This document shows positions 11,706 to 25,205 of a stretch of 64,000 nt of DNA, in pieces. The notes under the pieces are model-generated. The model saw only the letters and a list, made by a program, of their open reading frames with translations, was not told the origin of the DNA and ran no database searches. The translations under genes and the position numbers were made by a program. Position 1 is the first letter of the stretch; every line of letters begins with the position of its first letter. Source of the DNA: Scylla paramamosain (taxonomy: Eukaryota; Arthropoda; Malacostraca; Decapoda; Portunidae); contig NC_087156.1 of the NCBI RefSeq assembly GCF_035594125.1, positions 28,686,997-28,750,996 of the forward strand, in the 5' to 3' direction.

Positions 11706-11974
11706 TCTATTTATCGGTCTACCTATTTTTCCATCTATTTCTCTATCTGTCTATTTATCTATCTAACAAGCAACAGGGTTGTGATCCACAACCTCACTAA
11801 TTTCTTTAGTATCATGGCTCACGCCCTGCAATGCTCGTTATTCCTCGTACAGGCTGGGGCGCCTCTTAAAAGTGCGCTTATGAAATCAGGTCGGGTTAAG
11901 TCCCTTAGGAATGACCACGAGCGAGCAGTGAACCTTTCTGAAATGTTTATAGAAGCAGCACACGCCCCATAAAT

Positions 11975-12044
11975 AAATAAACAGACGGGCAGACATATAT
12001 GCGAAATAAACTGAGACAGATAAGCGCATACGCGCACACACACA

Positions 12045-12107
<63 letters not shown>

Positions 12108-12200
12108 AGAGATGGACTGACAGCCAGATAGATAAAATTAAAAGAAACAGACAGACAAAAACAAATAGAAAGATAGATAGATTATAAATACCCAATAAAT
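11975..12200 (+). repeat. GATA/ACAG-rich segment, copy 2, with (AC)n
   Basis: Repeats the GCAGACATATATGCGAAATA / TGAGACAGATAA phrase of 10905-11040. The (AC)n tail (about 12038-12104) is much longer here, and degenerate GATA/ACAG sequence follows. Confidence 0.75.
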
Positions 12201-12439
12201 ATTAGCCTTTCAGAACCCAAAGTAAATAAATAAATAAAGAAAGAAAGAATAAAGAAATAATCGAAATCTGTAAACACCAAATATTTAGACATATATAAAA
12301 CGAGGAATTTTGAAATAACTCTCCCCAAAGGTTCAGGAGTATATTTCAGCACTATTTATTAAAGCATAAGTGATTAGCATAACGATACGCACCATATTCT
12401 CACGGCATTGCTTTAAAAATATCTCATCACTGCTAGGTA

Positions 12440-13290
12440 TACCAACCTTTCCATTTCACAAAGGAATTTCTACATCTACTTCTCGCCCAAGGATCTTCCC
12501 GCCCATGTATCTTTACGCTCAAAATCTTCCTGGTCAGAAAAACTTTACGGTCTGAATGTCTTCTCGTCTTCAAGTCTTCCCACATAAATATTTTCTTCCC
12601 TAATACCTTATCGTATAAAATTTTGCCCAGATTCTTCCCGTCCAAGCATCTTCCTGTTCCAAAATCTTCTAACCTCAAAATCTTCCCGTTCCTGAATCTT
12701 CCCATACCAAATATTTCCCCAGAAGTATCTTCCCAACTCAAAATTTTTCCTCATTCTGATCTTTTTACCGAAGATCTTCCCGCCCAAGGATCTTCTAGTC
12801 TCAAGATCCATTCTCAAAATCCTCCCGCCCAAAGATTTTACTGATGCCAAGATCTTCAACCATCTGAATCTTCCTGCTCAACACTCTTCCCGCCTCTTTA
12901 AGTTTCCCATCCAGGCTCCTCTCGTTCCCCTGATCCACTCTATCACAGGCTATTTCCACCTCTTGATTCTTCCCGCCTGTGGTCCTTTCAACACACTGGT
13001 CTGGTCTGGTCTTCCCACCTCCTGATGACTCCCTCTCGCTGTCCCATCCCGCATATTCACTTTGGTCTTCCCGCCTTTGGGACTTTCACACCTTTAGCCT
13101 TTCAGCCTTCCATTTTTTCTTATTCTTCCCGCTCTTCCATCTTTCAAGATCGCACTGCATATTTATTCCGTTTTCCCTGTCTTCCCGCCCTAGACATTCC
13201 CCTTCCCTGTCTCGTCACGTCATTCTGTCCTTACCAAACCAGATCACAGTTCCTACTTACTCCCCATTTCCAGTCTTCCCGCTCTGCAAC
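12440..13290. repeat. Diverged ~19-20 bp minisatellite (ATCTTCCCGCCCAAG)
   Basis: The phrase CAAAATCTTCCCGCCCAAG and close variants recur dozens of times with roughly 19-20 bp spacing from about 12470 to 12900. Weaker GTCTTCCCGCC copies continue to about 13290. Open frames on both strands follow the period and look like repeats of DNA origin. Confidence 0.75.
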
Positions 13291-13591
13291 TGGTGGCGTG
13301 GTCGACGTACATCTCATCACCTTCAAGATTTCTTTCCAAGGGCGGTGCTGGGGACGTAACTCGGAGATCCTTCAGAACCGCAGGACAGAAGGCATCAAGA
13401 GGCAGCAGGAGGCGGAAGGAGGTCATCTGAATCCTATGTCAGTGAAGGAGTGAATGTCGACTCCTTCGCTGAGGTCAATGTGGAGGTGGACTTTGTTACC
13501 TGTGCAAGGAAGGCGTAGGAGCACCCAGGGACATGCAGGGAATATGTCGGGACACGCAGGGACATGTGTACAAGTAAGTGCGGTAATGATG
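13291..13591. other. Unique sequence, no gene recognised
   Basis: GC-balanced DNA with a short ACAGGGACATG repeat near 13525-13565. An open plus frame ending at 13453 has ordinary amino-acid composition in its last ~55 codons, but I recognise no family. Confidence 0.35.
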
Positions 13592-13705
13592 TTTTTTTTT
13601 TTTTTTTTTAGATATAAAAGCTTCTGCTGTGGGAGTCTAGTAGAAGGCAGAATCGAACCTGTAACCTTTAGGCCGTGAGACAAGTAGTTTCCCATATAGC
13701 CACTC
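13592..13705 (-). mobile_element. tRNA-derived SINE with poly(A) tail
   Basis: On the minus strand the head contains an A-box-like TGGCTATATGG (13692-13702) and a consensus B box GGTTCGATTC (13650-13659), spaced as in a tRNA gene. A short body and an 18-base A tail (T run at 13592-13609 on the plus strand) follow. The tRNA-like part cannot complete an acceptor stem, so this is a pol III-type SINE and not a tRNA gene. No target-site duplication is obvious. Confidence 0.7.
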
Positions 13706-13783
13706 CGACTACAGACTTGTATTTGGAGAGGTATTGACTATCTTTTCTTTCTGTATCTGTCTCTGCCTATCTTTTTTTTTATT

Positions 13784-13830
13784 TTTATTTAAGAGGAGCT
13801 CTTGCTAGTGGCAACAAAATGGATAAGAAA
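13784..13830 (-). mobile_element. Possible LINE 3'-UTR relic
   Basis: TTATTTAAGAGGAGCTCTTG...GGCAACAAAAT resembles the reverse complement of the 3' end of the element at 49590-51338. It is short and diverged. Confidence 0.35.
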
Positions 13831-13931
13831 AGATCCATTGAAGGTAGCAGTCTGTTAAGATGAAGAGTCCTAAACCAAACCATAGTTACTGTTTGCCTGT
13901 TTGTCTGTATATACGTTTGTCTTTTTCCTTG

Positions 13932-13989
13932 TTTATGTAAGAGGGGTTCTGGCCAAGGGCAACACAAAAGAAAGAAAAGCCCACAGAAA

Positions 13990-13990
<1 letters not shown>
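13932..13990 (-). mobile_element. LINE 3'-UTR relic
   Basis: TTATGTAAGAGGGGTTCTGG followed by CCAAGGGCAACA is the reverse complement of the TTGCCCTTGGCCAG...CTACATAA end of the retrotransposon at 49590-51338. It abuts a (CT)n array. Confidence 0.6.
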
Positions 13991-13992
<2 letters not shown>

Positions 13993-14069
<77 letters not shown>

Positions 14070-14460
14070 GTCCCGTAATAAGCTACTCCTTCACGCTTAA
14101 CCAAACCCTTCCGCTCTCTTGCCCGCCCTTCACCGTCACTTCTACATCGAGTTATACCTTCCTGACCCTTACCCGACACCCCTCCGTCCTTCCCTCTTTC
14201 CTTCCTTCCTTCCTTCCTTCCTTCCTTCCTTCCTTCCTTACCTTACCTCCGACATCCAGTACCCAACCTTCCTTCAACACTCCTCCAACCTACCTTCCTT
14301 TCCCATTTCCCTTCCTCACGACCTCATCCAACCTTACCTCATCTCTGACGCCCATCCAACCTTCCTTTTATCCCTCATATCTTACCAACAGCTTCCTCAA
14401 AGGCCACCTCAGTGTTCCCTCTTCTTCTTACCTCCTCTCCTCTTCTTCTTCTTCTTCCTC
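13993..14460. repeat. (CT)n, then (CCTT)n and pyrimidine-rich DNA
   Basis: (CT)n at about 13993-14066 and (CCTT)n at about 14198-14240, followed by C/T-rich sequence with recurring CCAACCTTCCTT words. Confidence 0.85.
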
Positions 14461-14559
14461 CCAAGTCCGTGTCTCTCTCCTCCTGCGTTCAGTGGTGACA
14501 AGGAGCGCAAGGGGGAAGGTTGCTGACCAGATCTGCATAAACATGTTACGGAGACGACT

Positions 14560-14765
14560 GTTCCTTGTGCCTTCTGCGTCCTCTTTCTCCCCTCTTACTT
14601 CTTCTCCTCCTCTATCCCCTCCCCCTCCTTTTCCTCCTCCTCCCCCCCCCATTGTCCTCCTCCTCCTATGTTTCATAAAAGTTATTTGCAAAGGAGACTA
14701 GGAGGAGGAGGAGGAGGAGGAGGAGGAGGAGGAGGAGGAGGAGGAGGAGGAGGAGGAGGAGGAGA
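14560..14765. repeat. (CTC)n-rich tract and (GGA)n array
   Basis: Pyrimidine triplets (14570-14665) are followed by a pure (GGA)n at about 14700-14763. They are complementary triplets in inverted order. Confidence 0.9.
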
Positions 14766-14812
14766 AAAAGGAGAAGGATGCAGGACAAAAGGAGACACTA
14801 ATGGTGAGAAAA

Positions 14813-14815
<3 letters not shown>

Positions 14816-14852
<37 letters not shown>
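14816..14852. repeat. (GA)n microsatellite
   Basis: About 37 bp of GA. The region 14853-15020 is A-rich unique DNA without a gene. Confidence 0.95.
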
Positions 14853-14855
<3 letters not shown>

Positions 14856-15017
14856 AGGCCACTCGAAAATTCACGTAAGACTATAAAATAAATGAAAAAC
14901 AGAAAGGCATCTGGAAAAAGAACACGAATAAGACTGGCAATATCAAAGAAGGGAAAATAAAATAGGATGGAAAAGTGCAATAAAATAGAGAATTGGAGGA
15001 AAGTAGCATCTTGAGGA

Positions 15018-15300
<283 letters not shown>

Positions 15301-15434
15301 GCATAGGTCCGGAATAAGGTAATACTTTAAAGGTAATTTCCTCCCTGTATTTTCATACCTTCCTGGCTTCATAAATCTTACAGCAGGTTAGGAAAACTCT
15401 CCCAAGCAGGGTCACTTATATTAGTCCGCCCTTC

Positions 15435-15435
<1 letters not shown>

Positions 15436-15467
<32 letters not shown>

Positions 15468-15469
15468 GA

Positions 15470-15510
<41 letters not shown>
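15436..15510. repeat. Compound (GA)n-(GT)n microsatellite
   Basis: GA array with one GGG interruption, joined to a (GT)n array. Confidence 0.95.
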
Positions 15511-15559
15511 GTGCTAGTAATTCACAAGTTGATAAAAAGATAAGTAATAGAAAGCTGTG

Positions 15560-15930
15560 CAAGGGAGACAAACAGACAGACATGCGATTGACAAACAAGC
15601 AAACGAATGAAATAAACGCAGATAAAACAGACAAACATAAAAAAGACTGATAGATAGATAGATAGACAAGAAAAAACGACATCGATACAAAACAGACGAG
15701 AGAGATTTACAAAAATGCAGGCAGACAGACAAGAAAGACGAACAGACAGACAGATATACAGACAAAAGTCTCCATTATTTATCTACTTTCATTTCGAGGA
15801 GACAAAACAGAAAAGGGGAAATATGGTAGTGAGACAGACAGACAAACAGATAGACAGAGACAGGCAAACAGACAAACAAACAGGTCTTATAACAGATGGA
15901 CAGAGACAAACAGGCAAACAAACAAACAGG
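15560..15930. repeat. Degenerate (ACAG)n/(GATA)n tetranucleotide tract
   Basis: ACAGACAG, GATA and ACAAACAA tetranucleotides throughout. A block ending AACAGGTCTTAT is duplicated near 15890 and 15938. Confidence 0.75.
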
Positions 15931-16026
15931 TCTTATGTATCTCTTTGTAATCCCTGTCTCTATTTTCCATTTTCATTTCCCCTCCTTCCATTGACTGGCA
16001 TCCCTTCAATAGAAAATATAGGTTGG

Positions 16027-16232
16027 TATTCATAAATCTTTACCTGACCTCGAATTCTTTCAGGTCTAGCGGGAGTCATTACAGTTTTCAAAGGTATTTT
16101 CACGATTCCAGCAATGGTTTAACAAGGATAGCGTACCATCAAAGGGGAAAAAAAATACTCATAACAACGCAAATTATCATCCCTGTGGCCTTTGAAAATA
16201 ACCCTGATGAGAGAAAAATGTGTTTGAGGATA
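16027..16232 (+). mobile_element. Short dispersed TIR-like element, best complete copy (B)
   Basis: This appears to be a full-length single copy. The left end is TATTCATAAATCTTTAC and the right end GTGTTTGAGGATA; both resemble the TATTCTGAAACGCTTTT terminus seen at other copies, in inverted orientation. The interior holds the family words TTTTCACGATTCCAGCAAT, GGTTTAACAAGGAT and CCTGTGGCCTTTGAAAATA. No open frame is present, so it would be non-autonomous (MITE-like). A LINE tail or satellite monomer are alternatives. Confidence 0.6.
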
Positions 16233-16419
16233 AGAAGCATAAATAAAAAAAAAATACTTTACTTAACTAAATCTTCACAAGTTATCTATATACAATTTTT
16301 CTCACTAACATCAGTCATCCTTTTTTTTTTCATCCTCTCCCTTATACAGTCTTGTAGAATAGCCTTGGGTCACGCTAGTCTTATGGAAAAAAAGGGAATG
16401 TGAAGCACGCAATAATGGT

Positions 16420-16545
16420 CGAGTGGTGGTGGTGGTAGTAGTAGTGGCTGAGGTGGTGGAGGAAGTGATGGAGATGCTGGTGGCACTGATATTGGTGGTG
16501 ATATTAGTGATGGTGGTGGTTGTACTGATGGTGGAAGCAGTGGGA
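16420..16545. repeat. Degenerate (GGT)n/(AGT)n tract
   Basis: GTGGTGGTGG triplets with many substitutions. Confidence 0.75.
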
Positions 16546-16599
16546 AAGAAAAATCAGTTAAAAAACGAGAATATAGGAGAAAAATATGAACCTAAAGAT

Positions 16600-17000
16600 G
16601 ACAGACAGAGGGGAATTAAGACACATACACCACCACTACACCAATACACCACCAGCCTCACCTTCATCTCCTTGGGTGTTGTGAATGTGAGAAGCAAACA
16701 CTTTCTTACGAGACAAGGTGGATAGGAGAAGGAAAAGGACGTGGAATGGTGAAAATGACAGAGGGAATGAATGAATTTGAGACGTAAGATGGATGAAAAG
16801 GAAAGTGAGCAATGAGGAGTGAAAGTAAGGTGTATGGATGCAAAGTAGAAGTGAGATTTGGAATAAAAGATGGAAGTTTACGAGATGTTGTGAAAATTTG
16901 AAATAAGGAATGGAGTGATTGCCGGAAGTGAAATATGGATTGAAGGATGAAAGTGAGATGTGGAAAATGAAAAGTGACCTAAAAATGTAAGAGATTAGAA
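16600..17000. repeat. Degenerate purine-rich minisatellite
   Basis: Words of the type GAAAGTGAGATGTGGAAT recur irregularly. The Ser/Phe/His-rich minus-strand frame across it is explained by this repeat. Confidence 0.45.
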
Positions 17001-17119
17001 TTGTTGTCTTAATCAATTACAGTTCCAATTTTGTCTTTTCTTTTTTTCTATTTCTTCTTCTAAATTACATCCAGTTTACATTTTTTTTTTCCTTTTCTCG
17101 TAATAATAATAAGTATATC

Positions 17120-17480
<361 letters not shown>

Positions 17481-17579
17481 TTATGATCGCCTCTCCTGTA
17501 GTTTTTCCTCCCTCTTCTTTTCCTAACTTTAAAACGTCCAGGCTTCTTCGCAAAGCTTAAGAATAAATTGCCTGGTGCC

Positions 17580-17582
<3 letters not shown>

Positions 17583-17643
<61 letters not shown>
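17583..17643. repeat. (GT)n microsatellite
   Basis: About 61 bp of GT. Confidence 0.97.
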
Positions 17644-17646
<3 letters not shown>

Positions 17647-17689
17647 CGCGTGCCAAAGATGCATCTCTTTAACACAGGTGAAGGCCGCG

Positions 17690-18270
17690 GATGGAGGAAT
17701 GAGGAAGAATGAAGGAAAGAATGAAGAAAAGAATGAACGGATTGATTGAAAGAAGAGCCAGCAGGGAGGAATGGAATTACGGCAGTGGATGGTGGAGGAA
17801 GATTTTAGGGAGAAGAGATGATAAAAACTGGAGGGAGGGATGAAAGGCCAAGAATCAAGGATAAAGGGGAGGATAGAAGATAGGCAAAGGGTAGGTGCGT
17901 AATTCAGGGAGGCACAAGGAGTGTATGTGATGGACAGACCCAGGATGAAAAGAGATTTAAAGGTGAGGTCTCGCGGGACAATGAGTAGTGAGAGGGTGAG
18001 AGGGAGTAGGAGGGAGAGCAAGGAGAGGAGGCACAGCATAGCCCTTAGCACGTCTGGCAGGGAGGAAGGTAAGGAAGGGAAAGTGGAGAGGAAGAGAAGG
18101 TCGAGGAAGGAAAGGAAAAAAAAAAAAGGCGGTCAACTTTGGCAGGTTCATAAACTTTTCAGAAAGGGGAAGGAGGGGGAAGGGAAAACGGGAAAGATTT
18201 GCGGATAAGAAATAGGAATAGAATAGCGAGAGAAAGAGGAAGGCTGGCAGGATGGAAGGGAGTTGCAGGT
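17690..18270. other. Purine-rich intergenic DNA, no gene seen
   Basis: GGAAGGA-type purine stretches. The long Lys/Arg/Glu frames follow composition. Confidence 0.5.
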
Positions 18271-18273
18271 CCA

Positions 18274-18985
18274 TATTCTCAAGCGTTTTCGCGTCTTATC
18301 TCGACAACTTTCAAGAGGCTCCAGTGGGAAAAGTCCCACGTATTTTCAAGGTCGTTTCCATGCTTCTAATGATAACAATTATGATTCTTGACTATCAGTA
18401 AGAAAATACAAAGAAAACACACATGAAAACCTTACTAATCATATCTCTAGCCTTTTAGAAATAAGGTGGGAGAGTTTTGGATATTGTTTTCATGCTTCTT
18501 GTGATACTTTAACAATTATTTTGCAGTATCAGTAGGAAAAACCCTCGCAAAAGCCTTACTAATCACATCTGTTGCTTTAGAAAATAAGTTGCGAAGGATT
18601 TTCAAGGTCATTTTCATGGTTCTAGTGATAATTGTAATTCTTCATTATCAATAAGGAAAATAAAGAAGTATGAAAACCTTACTCATCACATCTGAGGCTT
18701 TTGAAAATAAGTTGGGAGATTTTGGAGGTTGTTTTCATGCTTCCAGCGATAGTTTAACAATTATTCTGCACTTTCAGTAGAAAAAAAAAACTCATGAGAA
18801 CCCAACACATCACATCTGTGTTTTTTTAAGAATAAGTAGCTAGCTTTTTCAAAGTTATTTTCATGCCTGTTGTAATAGTTTAACAATAATTCTCCACTGA
18901 TAATAATAAAAAACACCATCCATGAAAACCCAACAAACTTTAGCTTTTAAAAACAATCCTAATGAGAAAAAAATAAATTAAGAAA
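18274..18985 (+). repeat. Tandemly amplified copy (C) of the dispersed TIR-like element
   Basis: The left terminus TATTCTCAAGCGTTTT (18274-18289) is followed by five tandem units. Their CATGCTTC-like landmarks fall at 18359, 18491, 18615, 18736 and 18862 (period 121-132 bp). Each unit has the same order: TTTTCATGCTTCTAGTGATA, GTTTAACAATTATTCTGCA, an A-run, CTTACTAATCACATCTG, then GCTTTTGAAAATAAGTTG. The distal part ends near AAACAATCCTAATGAGAAAA. Units are diverged from each other. Confidence 0.75.
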
Positions 18986-19240
18986 GACGAGCCAGGAATG
19001 CAGAAAAATAAAATCAAGTTATTACGCCATCGTTTACTGTGGGAGAGAGAGAAAGAGAGAAATAACCTTGGTATTTCATTAAAGACAAGAAGACTGGAAG
19101 AGGGTGATGTGATTCTGAGGACGAGAGGGATGACAGGCTAATGAAGGAGCCTGGGCCGGGAATTGTATCGCGGAAGAGAGTTGGGAAGGGAAGAGGGAAG
19201 GGGAGGAGGGTCGAGGAAAAATTGAGTTTGAGAGTTTTGT
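18986..19240. other. Unique sequence, no gene seen
   Basis: Mixed composition with a short GA stretch near 19040. Confidence 0.4.
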
Positions 19241-19609
19241 TTGCTAGTTTGTTTTTCTTACTCTCTTTCAGTGTTATTGCCTTTTCTGTTTGTTTCTTCC
19301 TTTCTTCCTGTTTCTTTTTTTTTCTTTTTTTTGCGAGCTCTTTCTCTTTCTCCTCCAGTTTCATTTGCTTTTATTTTTCTTTCTCTTTTTTTTCAGTTTG
19401 TTAAGATTTTTTGAAAGTCTACATCATCAATTCTTTCTTTCTTTCTTTCTTTCTTTCTTCTTATTCTTTCTTCTTTTTCTTCTTCTCCTTCTTCTTCTTC
19501 TACTTCTTCTTCTTCTTGAGACCTCAGAATCAACGTTTTGAAGTGAGTGGACTGACAGGCGAGGTAACTGGAATTACAACACATGCATGCCTGTGCTGGG
19601 GAATGACAG

Positions 19610-19674
<65 letters not shown>
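19241..19674. repeat. Pyrimidine tract and (GT)n
   Basis: T/C-rich DNA with (TTTC)n near 19432-19458 and TTC triplets near 19470-19515; (GT)n at about 19610-19674. Confidence 0.9.
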
Positions 19675-19675
<1 letters not shown>

Positions 19676-19799
19676 GGTGCTAGTGACACACGAATGGAAT
19701 GAAAGCATCACTGAATAAATGAACGTAGGCTGGAAGGGATAAGATAAGACAAAAGACAGACTGACTTTGCCATATAATATCTTTTTTACATGAATACAG

Positions 19800-19865
19800 T
19801 GATTGTTAACATTATGCATTATTATTATTATTAGTATTATTATTAGTATTATTAGTATTATCATC
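19800..19865. repeat. Degenerate (ATT)n
   Basis: ATTATTATT with regular AGT interruptions, possibly an intermediate between (ATT)n and (AGT)n. Confidence 0.85.
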
Positions 19866-20269
19866 AAGTAAATACATACCACTAACAGGATACGTCATAC
19901 AGAGTTAAGATATAAGAAGCATTTGGACCCTTTCCGACAGACATGATGGTTTGAGGAAAAAATGATAACTTTTATTTTTTCGGAATAGACAACAGATAGA
20001 AAGTGGAGACTCACCCACGACACGACACTTCCTCCCTCCTCGCAAGGATAAACTCTCAACCTCACAAGTGTAACCTCGTATTGCCACGCAGGGCGACGCG
20101 CTGGGAGGGAGGAAGGGATGAGCCGCCCCAGCTCTCTAATACACCTTAAGAATTACCTTTATACAGCGCACGGTAATGACAGGTAACTAAAAGCACACTC
20201 GTGGTCAGAAGGCAAGTAATCTTCTTCCCTCCCTTCCACTGCTAAGAATCTGCTTGGGTTTTGTAACAG
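19866..20269. other. Unique sequence, no gene seen
   Basis: No repeat or protein family recognised. Confidence 0.4.
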
Positions 20270-20412
20270 TGTCAGCTGATGAGAGGGGAGTATCGGTTGA
20301 TCAGAGGGGAATATCAGCTGATCCAAAGGAGGTAACAACTGATGAGAGGGAACTATCACCTGATCAGAGGAGGGTGTAGGTGACCATAAGGAAATATCAG
20401 CTGATCAGAGGA
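20270..20412. repeat. Minisatellite with TCAGCTGATCAGAGGGGAATA-type unit
   Basis: Five to six imperfect units of roughly 25-30 bp, each holding a GTTGATCAGAGG or CTGATCAGAGG core, over about 140 bp. Confidence 0.8.
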
Positions 20413-20654
20413 CTTAATACTGTGTGGGGAAAAAAACACAAAACATGGTGGAAGTGAGAGGCGCAGGTTACTCATCTTGTGACCACGATTGCACCACACA
20501 CTTCATCACATCACATGACGTGAGGCGTGTTGCACCAAGCCCCAGCTCAGCACCCCACAGGCTGGAGGAGGACCGTGTCTTCCTGGAGCGTAGCGGGGCG
20601 AAGGGAATATTCTTAGTCATAATAGAAGCTTGGAGCAAGTGGTGTCTGGTCAGA

Positions 20655-20890
20655 AGAAAGAAGGAAGTGGCGGGGATTTGAATGTCTGAACTAAGCACTA
20701 CTGCCAGCTGAGAGTAAGGAAGGAAGTGGCGAGGAGTTTAATGCCTTGATGAAACACTAATACAATTAGCCACGTTCTTCATCTAGCTCTCTCTTGACAC
20801 TTAAGCATTGTGGGAGTATGTTGTGTTCGATCAAGGGAGAGAAGGAAGGAAGTGGTGAGGAGTGCAATGCCTAGAAGCAACACTACCACC
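20655..20890. repeat. Threefold repeated GGAAGTGGCGAGGAGT block
   Basis: A block of about 40 bp beginning GAAGGAAGTGGCGAGGAGTT and running through AATGCC...ACACTA occurs at about 20658, 20718 and 20846. On the minus strand the first copy has a weak tRNA-like B-box (ATTCAAATCCCC), so a SINE head is possible. Confidence 0.55.
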
Positions 20891-21670
20891 ACACGTCACG
20901 TCTCCCTTCCTCCTACTCCTCCTCCTCCTCTTCCTCTTCCACCTTCATGCCTCCAGTCACAACACCACAGACCTTTAGGAAAACAGAAAAATTATTGATC
21001 TATGTCATCGCCAATAGAATTACGCAAAAAATCTCTCCCACTGAAAAACCACGAGTCAAAACATAAGGGAAACAAAATTTATTGATCTATACCACCACAC
21101 CGAGGTCATATGGTCGCTGAGTTACGGAGAAGCTACCATACTTCAAGATCAAGCTCAAGACTCTCTAGACAGTCCTATCTGTAACCAACAAACCCAACAC
21201 GTCATGTTTCAACACTGAGGGAATGAAAGCTCGGTTGGTCCATATGTTGTATATCTCAAAAAGTAAAGCAATCAGATCTCCTACGTTCCATAACTCAAAA
21301 CGTGTCCGATATAGTCCCAATTCCTCTCCCATGGCAGTGTTCCTGTGTTCCTGAAGCAGTGGACTCATTCACACCTCATTGCATTTACATTAATCGCCTT
21401 GTATTTTGCACCTGTATTTGTTTTTTGTTTTGTTTTATTCTCTCTCTCACCGATGGATTTTTTTCGAGGTTACAGCTGAACGACAATGTTTTGTGTTCTA
21501 TATTCAGATTCGCAGCGAACTAAACGAATTCAGCATTTTTTTTTTTTTTTCGTTTTTTATAATCCGTTTTTCAATGCATGAGGCGAAAAACAAACTTTGG
21601 CAGAGGAAAACAAGGTCCGGTCTAACAGGAAATAAATCATGAAGGTTTTCCGCTTCACCGCCACTCCTGC

Positions 21671-21674
<4 letters not shown>
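20891..21674. other. Unique sequence, no gene seen
   Basis: Short CTC tract near 20912-20940 and T run near 21537-21550. No supported gene. Confidence 0.4.

Positions 21675-21744
<70 letters not shown>
21675..21744. repeat. (CA)n microsatellite
   Basis: About 70 bp of CA. The region 21745-22334 is unique DNA without a recognised gene. Confidence 0.97.
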
Positions 21745-21746
<2 letters not shown>

Positions 21747-22332
21747 AAAAACTATGATAAAAAAGGGTGCCCAAACACATTCGCTTCCCAAACCATCACA
21801 GCAACCTCGTCATTAATGAATCCACACACATACCTTCTACGTACAATAACTAGCAGCTACTGACTCTTCACCTGACTAACGAAGAGAGTACAAGATGGAG
21901 GATGCAGACGAGTCCTTTTAAAGAATCACTATTACACAACAGATGTCAGAGGTTACAGAGATAGGCAGAGGAGGGACGAGACGGGGAAAAAGGACGAAAA
22001 CAGGGTATTAAGGGAAGGAAGGGGGGAACTAATCAATAATTCGATAAAAAGGTTAAGACTTAGCTCAGCCGCCAATCCGATTAGGTGAGGGTGAGAGAAG
22101 AAGGTGTTCCTCATTAGTAAAAGACGAGCTAAGACCTTCCCTTCCCTTCCCTTCCATTCCAGTCCTTTCCCCTTCTTTCTCCGCTGCGTCTCCCAGTACT
22201 ACAGCTCTTATCTTCCCCGCAGACTTACGAAGGCCCAAAAGTTTTGTTATTTTTTTCTGAAGGTGATGTCAGAAATTTCAGATGATCCACCAGCGCAAAA
22301 ATAGGCTTAAAAATTTATGAAAAAGTACTTTT

Positions 22333-22930
<598 letters not shown>

Positions 22931-23181
22931 ATCTTTCTTAGTTTATGCCATCTTTCTCCTCACTTCTCCCTCCATTCTTTTTTCCTATTCTACCTCCTTC
23001 CCTCCCTTCTCCCTCTCCCTCCCTGACACAGGCTGCAGCAAATCAAAGGAGGGAAAAGAAATTCCTTTTATCTTTCCTGCAACGATTGAGTGAAAATTGC
23101 TTTTTTTTTTTTTTACTGAATTTTGGGTGAAGAAGAAACATTATTTTTACTATGAGTGGGATTCTTCTTCATAATATTATC

Positions 23182-24735
<1,554 letters not shown>

Positions 24736-24849
24736 TGGATGCAAACAACACACTACTAGAAATAGGATCCGATTCTCTTCACAGTTGGCTAAAGGGATTC
24801 TGAATGTGTAATAGGGGGGTTTGTTGACTTTCAATTTGGGGGGGAAGAG

Positions 24850-25205
24850 GATTAGGGAGCTGGAGCGGCCAAGGGGGAATAAGGGGGCAGCTGGGGAGAC
24901 CCGATATACACTATACATGGATTAAAGGGACAGAGGGATGGGGAGCAATAGAGAGTGTGATAAATAAAGGAGAAGGAGGAAGTGGAGGAGAAGGAGGAGG
25001 AGGAAGGAGGAAGGATAGGAGCAGAAGGGAGGAGTGATTCAGTACTCATGCAAGTAGGCAAGTGGATTAGGGAGTGAGTGAATGAGTATCTGAGTGACTG
25101 AGTAAGGGAAACAGTGAAGGAACGAGTGAGGTAGTGTGACTGAAGTGGAGTGGAGCAGGAAGGAGTGGGTAAGGGAGTGAGAGAGTGAGAGTAAGTAGGA
25201 GATTA
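24850..25205. repeat. Purine-rich DNA with degenerate (GAGT)n
   Basis: GGAGGAGGA near 24965-25015, then GAGTGAGTGAATGAGT-type tetranucleotides at about 25066-25200. Confidence 0.65.

Noticed and set aside
13630..13705. Functional tRNA gene
   Set aside because: A and B boxes are present, but no complete acceptor stem can be drawn and a poly(A) tail follows, so it is a SINE head.
14119..14526. Open frame of about 135 codons ending in a less repetitive tail
   Set aside because: Mostly (CCTT)n and pyrimidine DNA; no recognisable domain.
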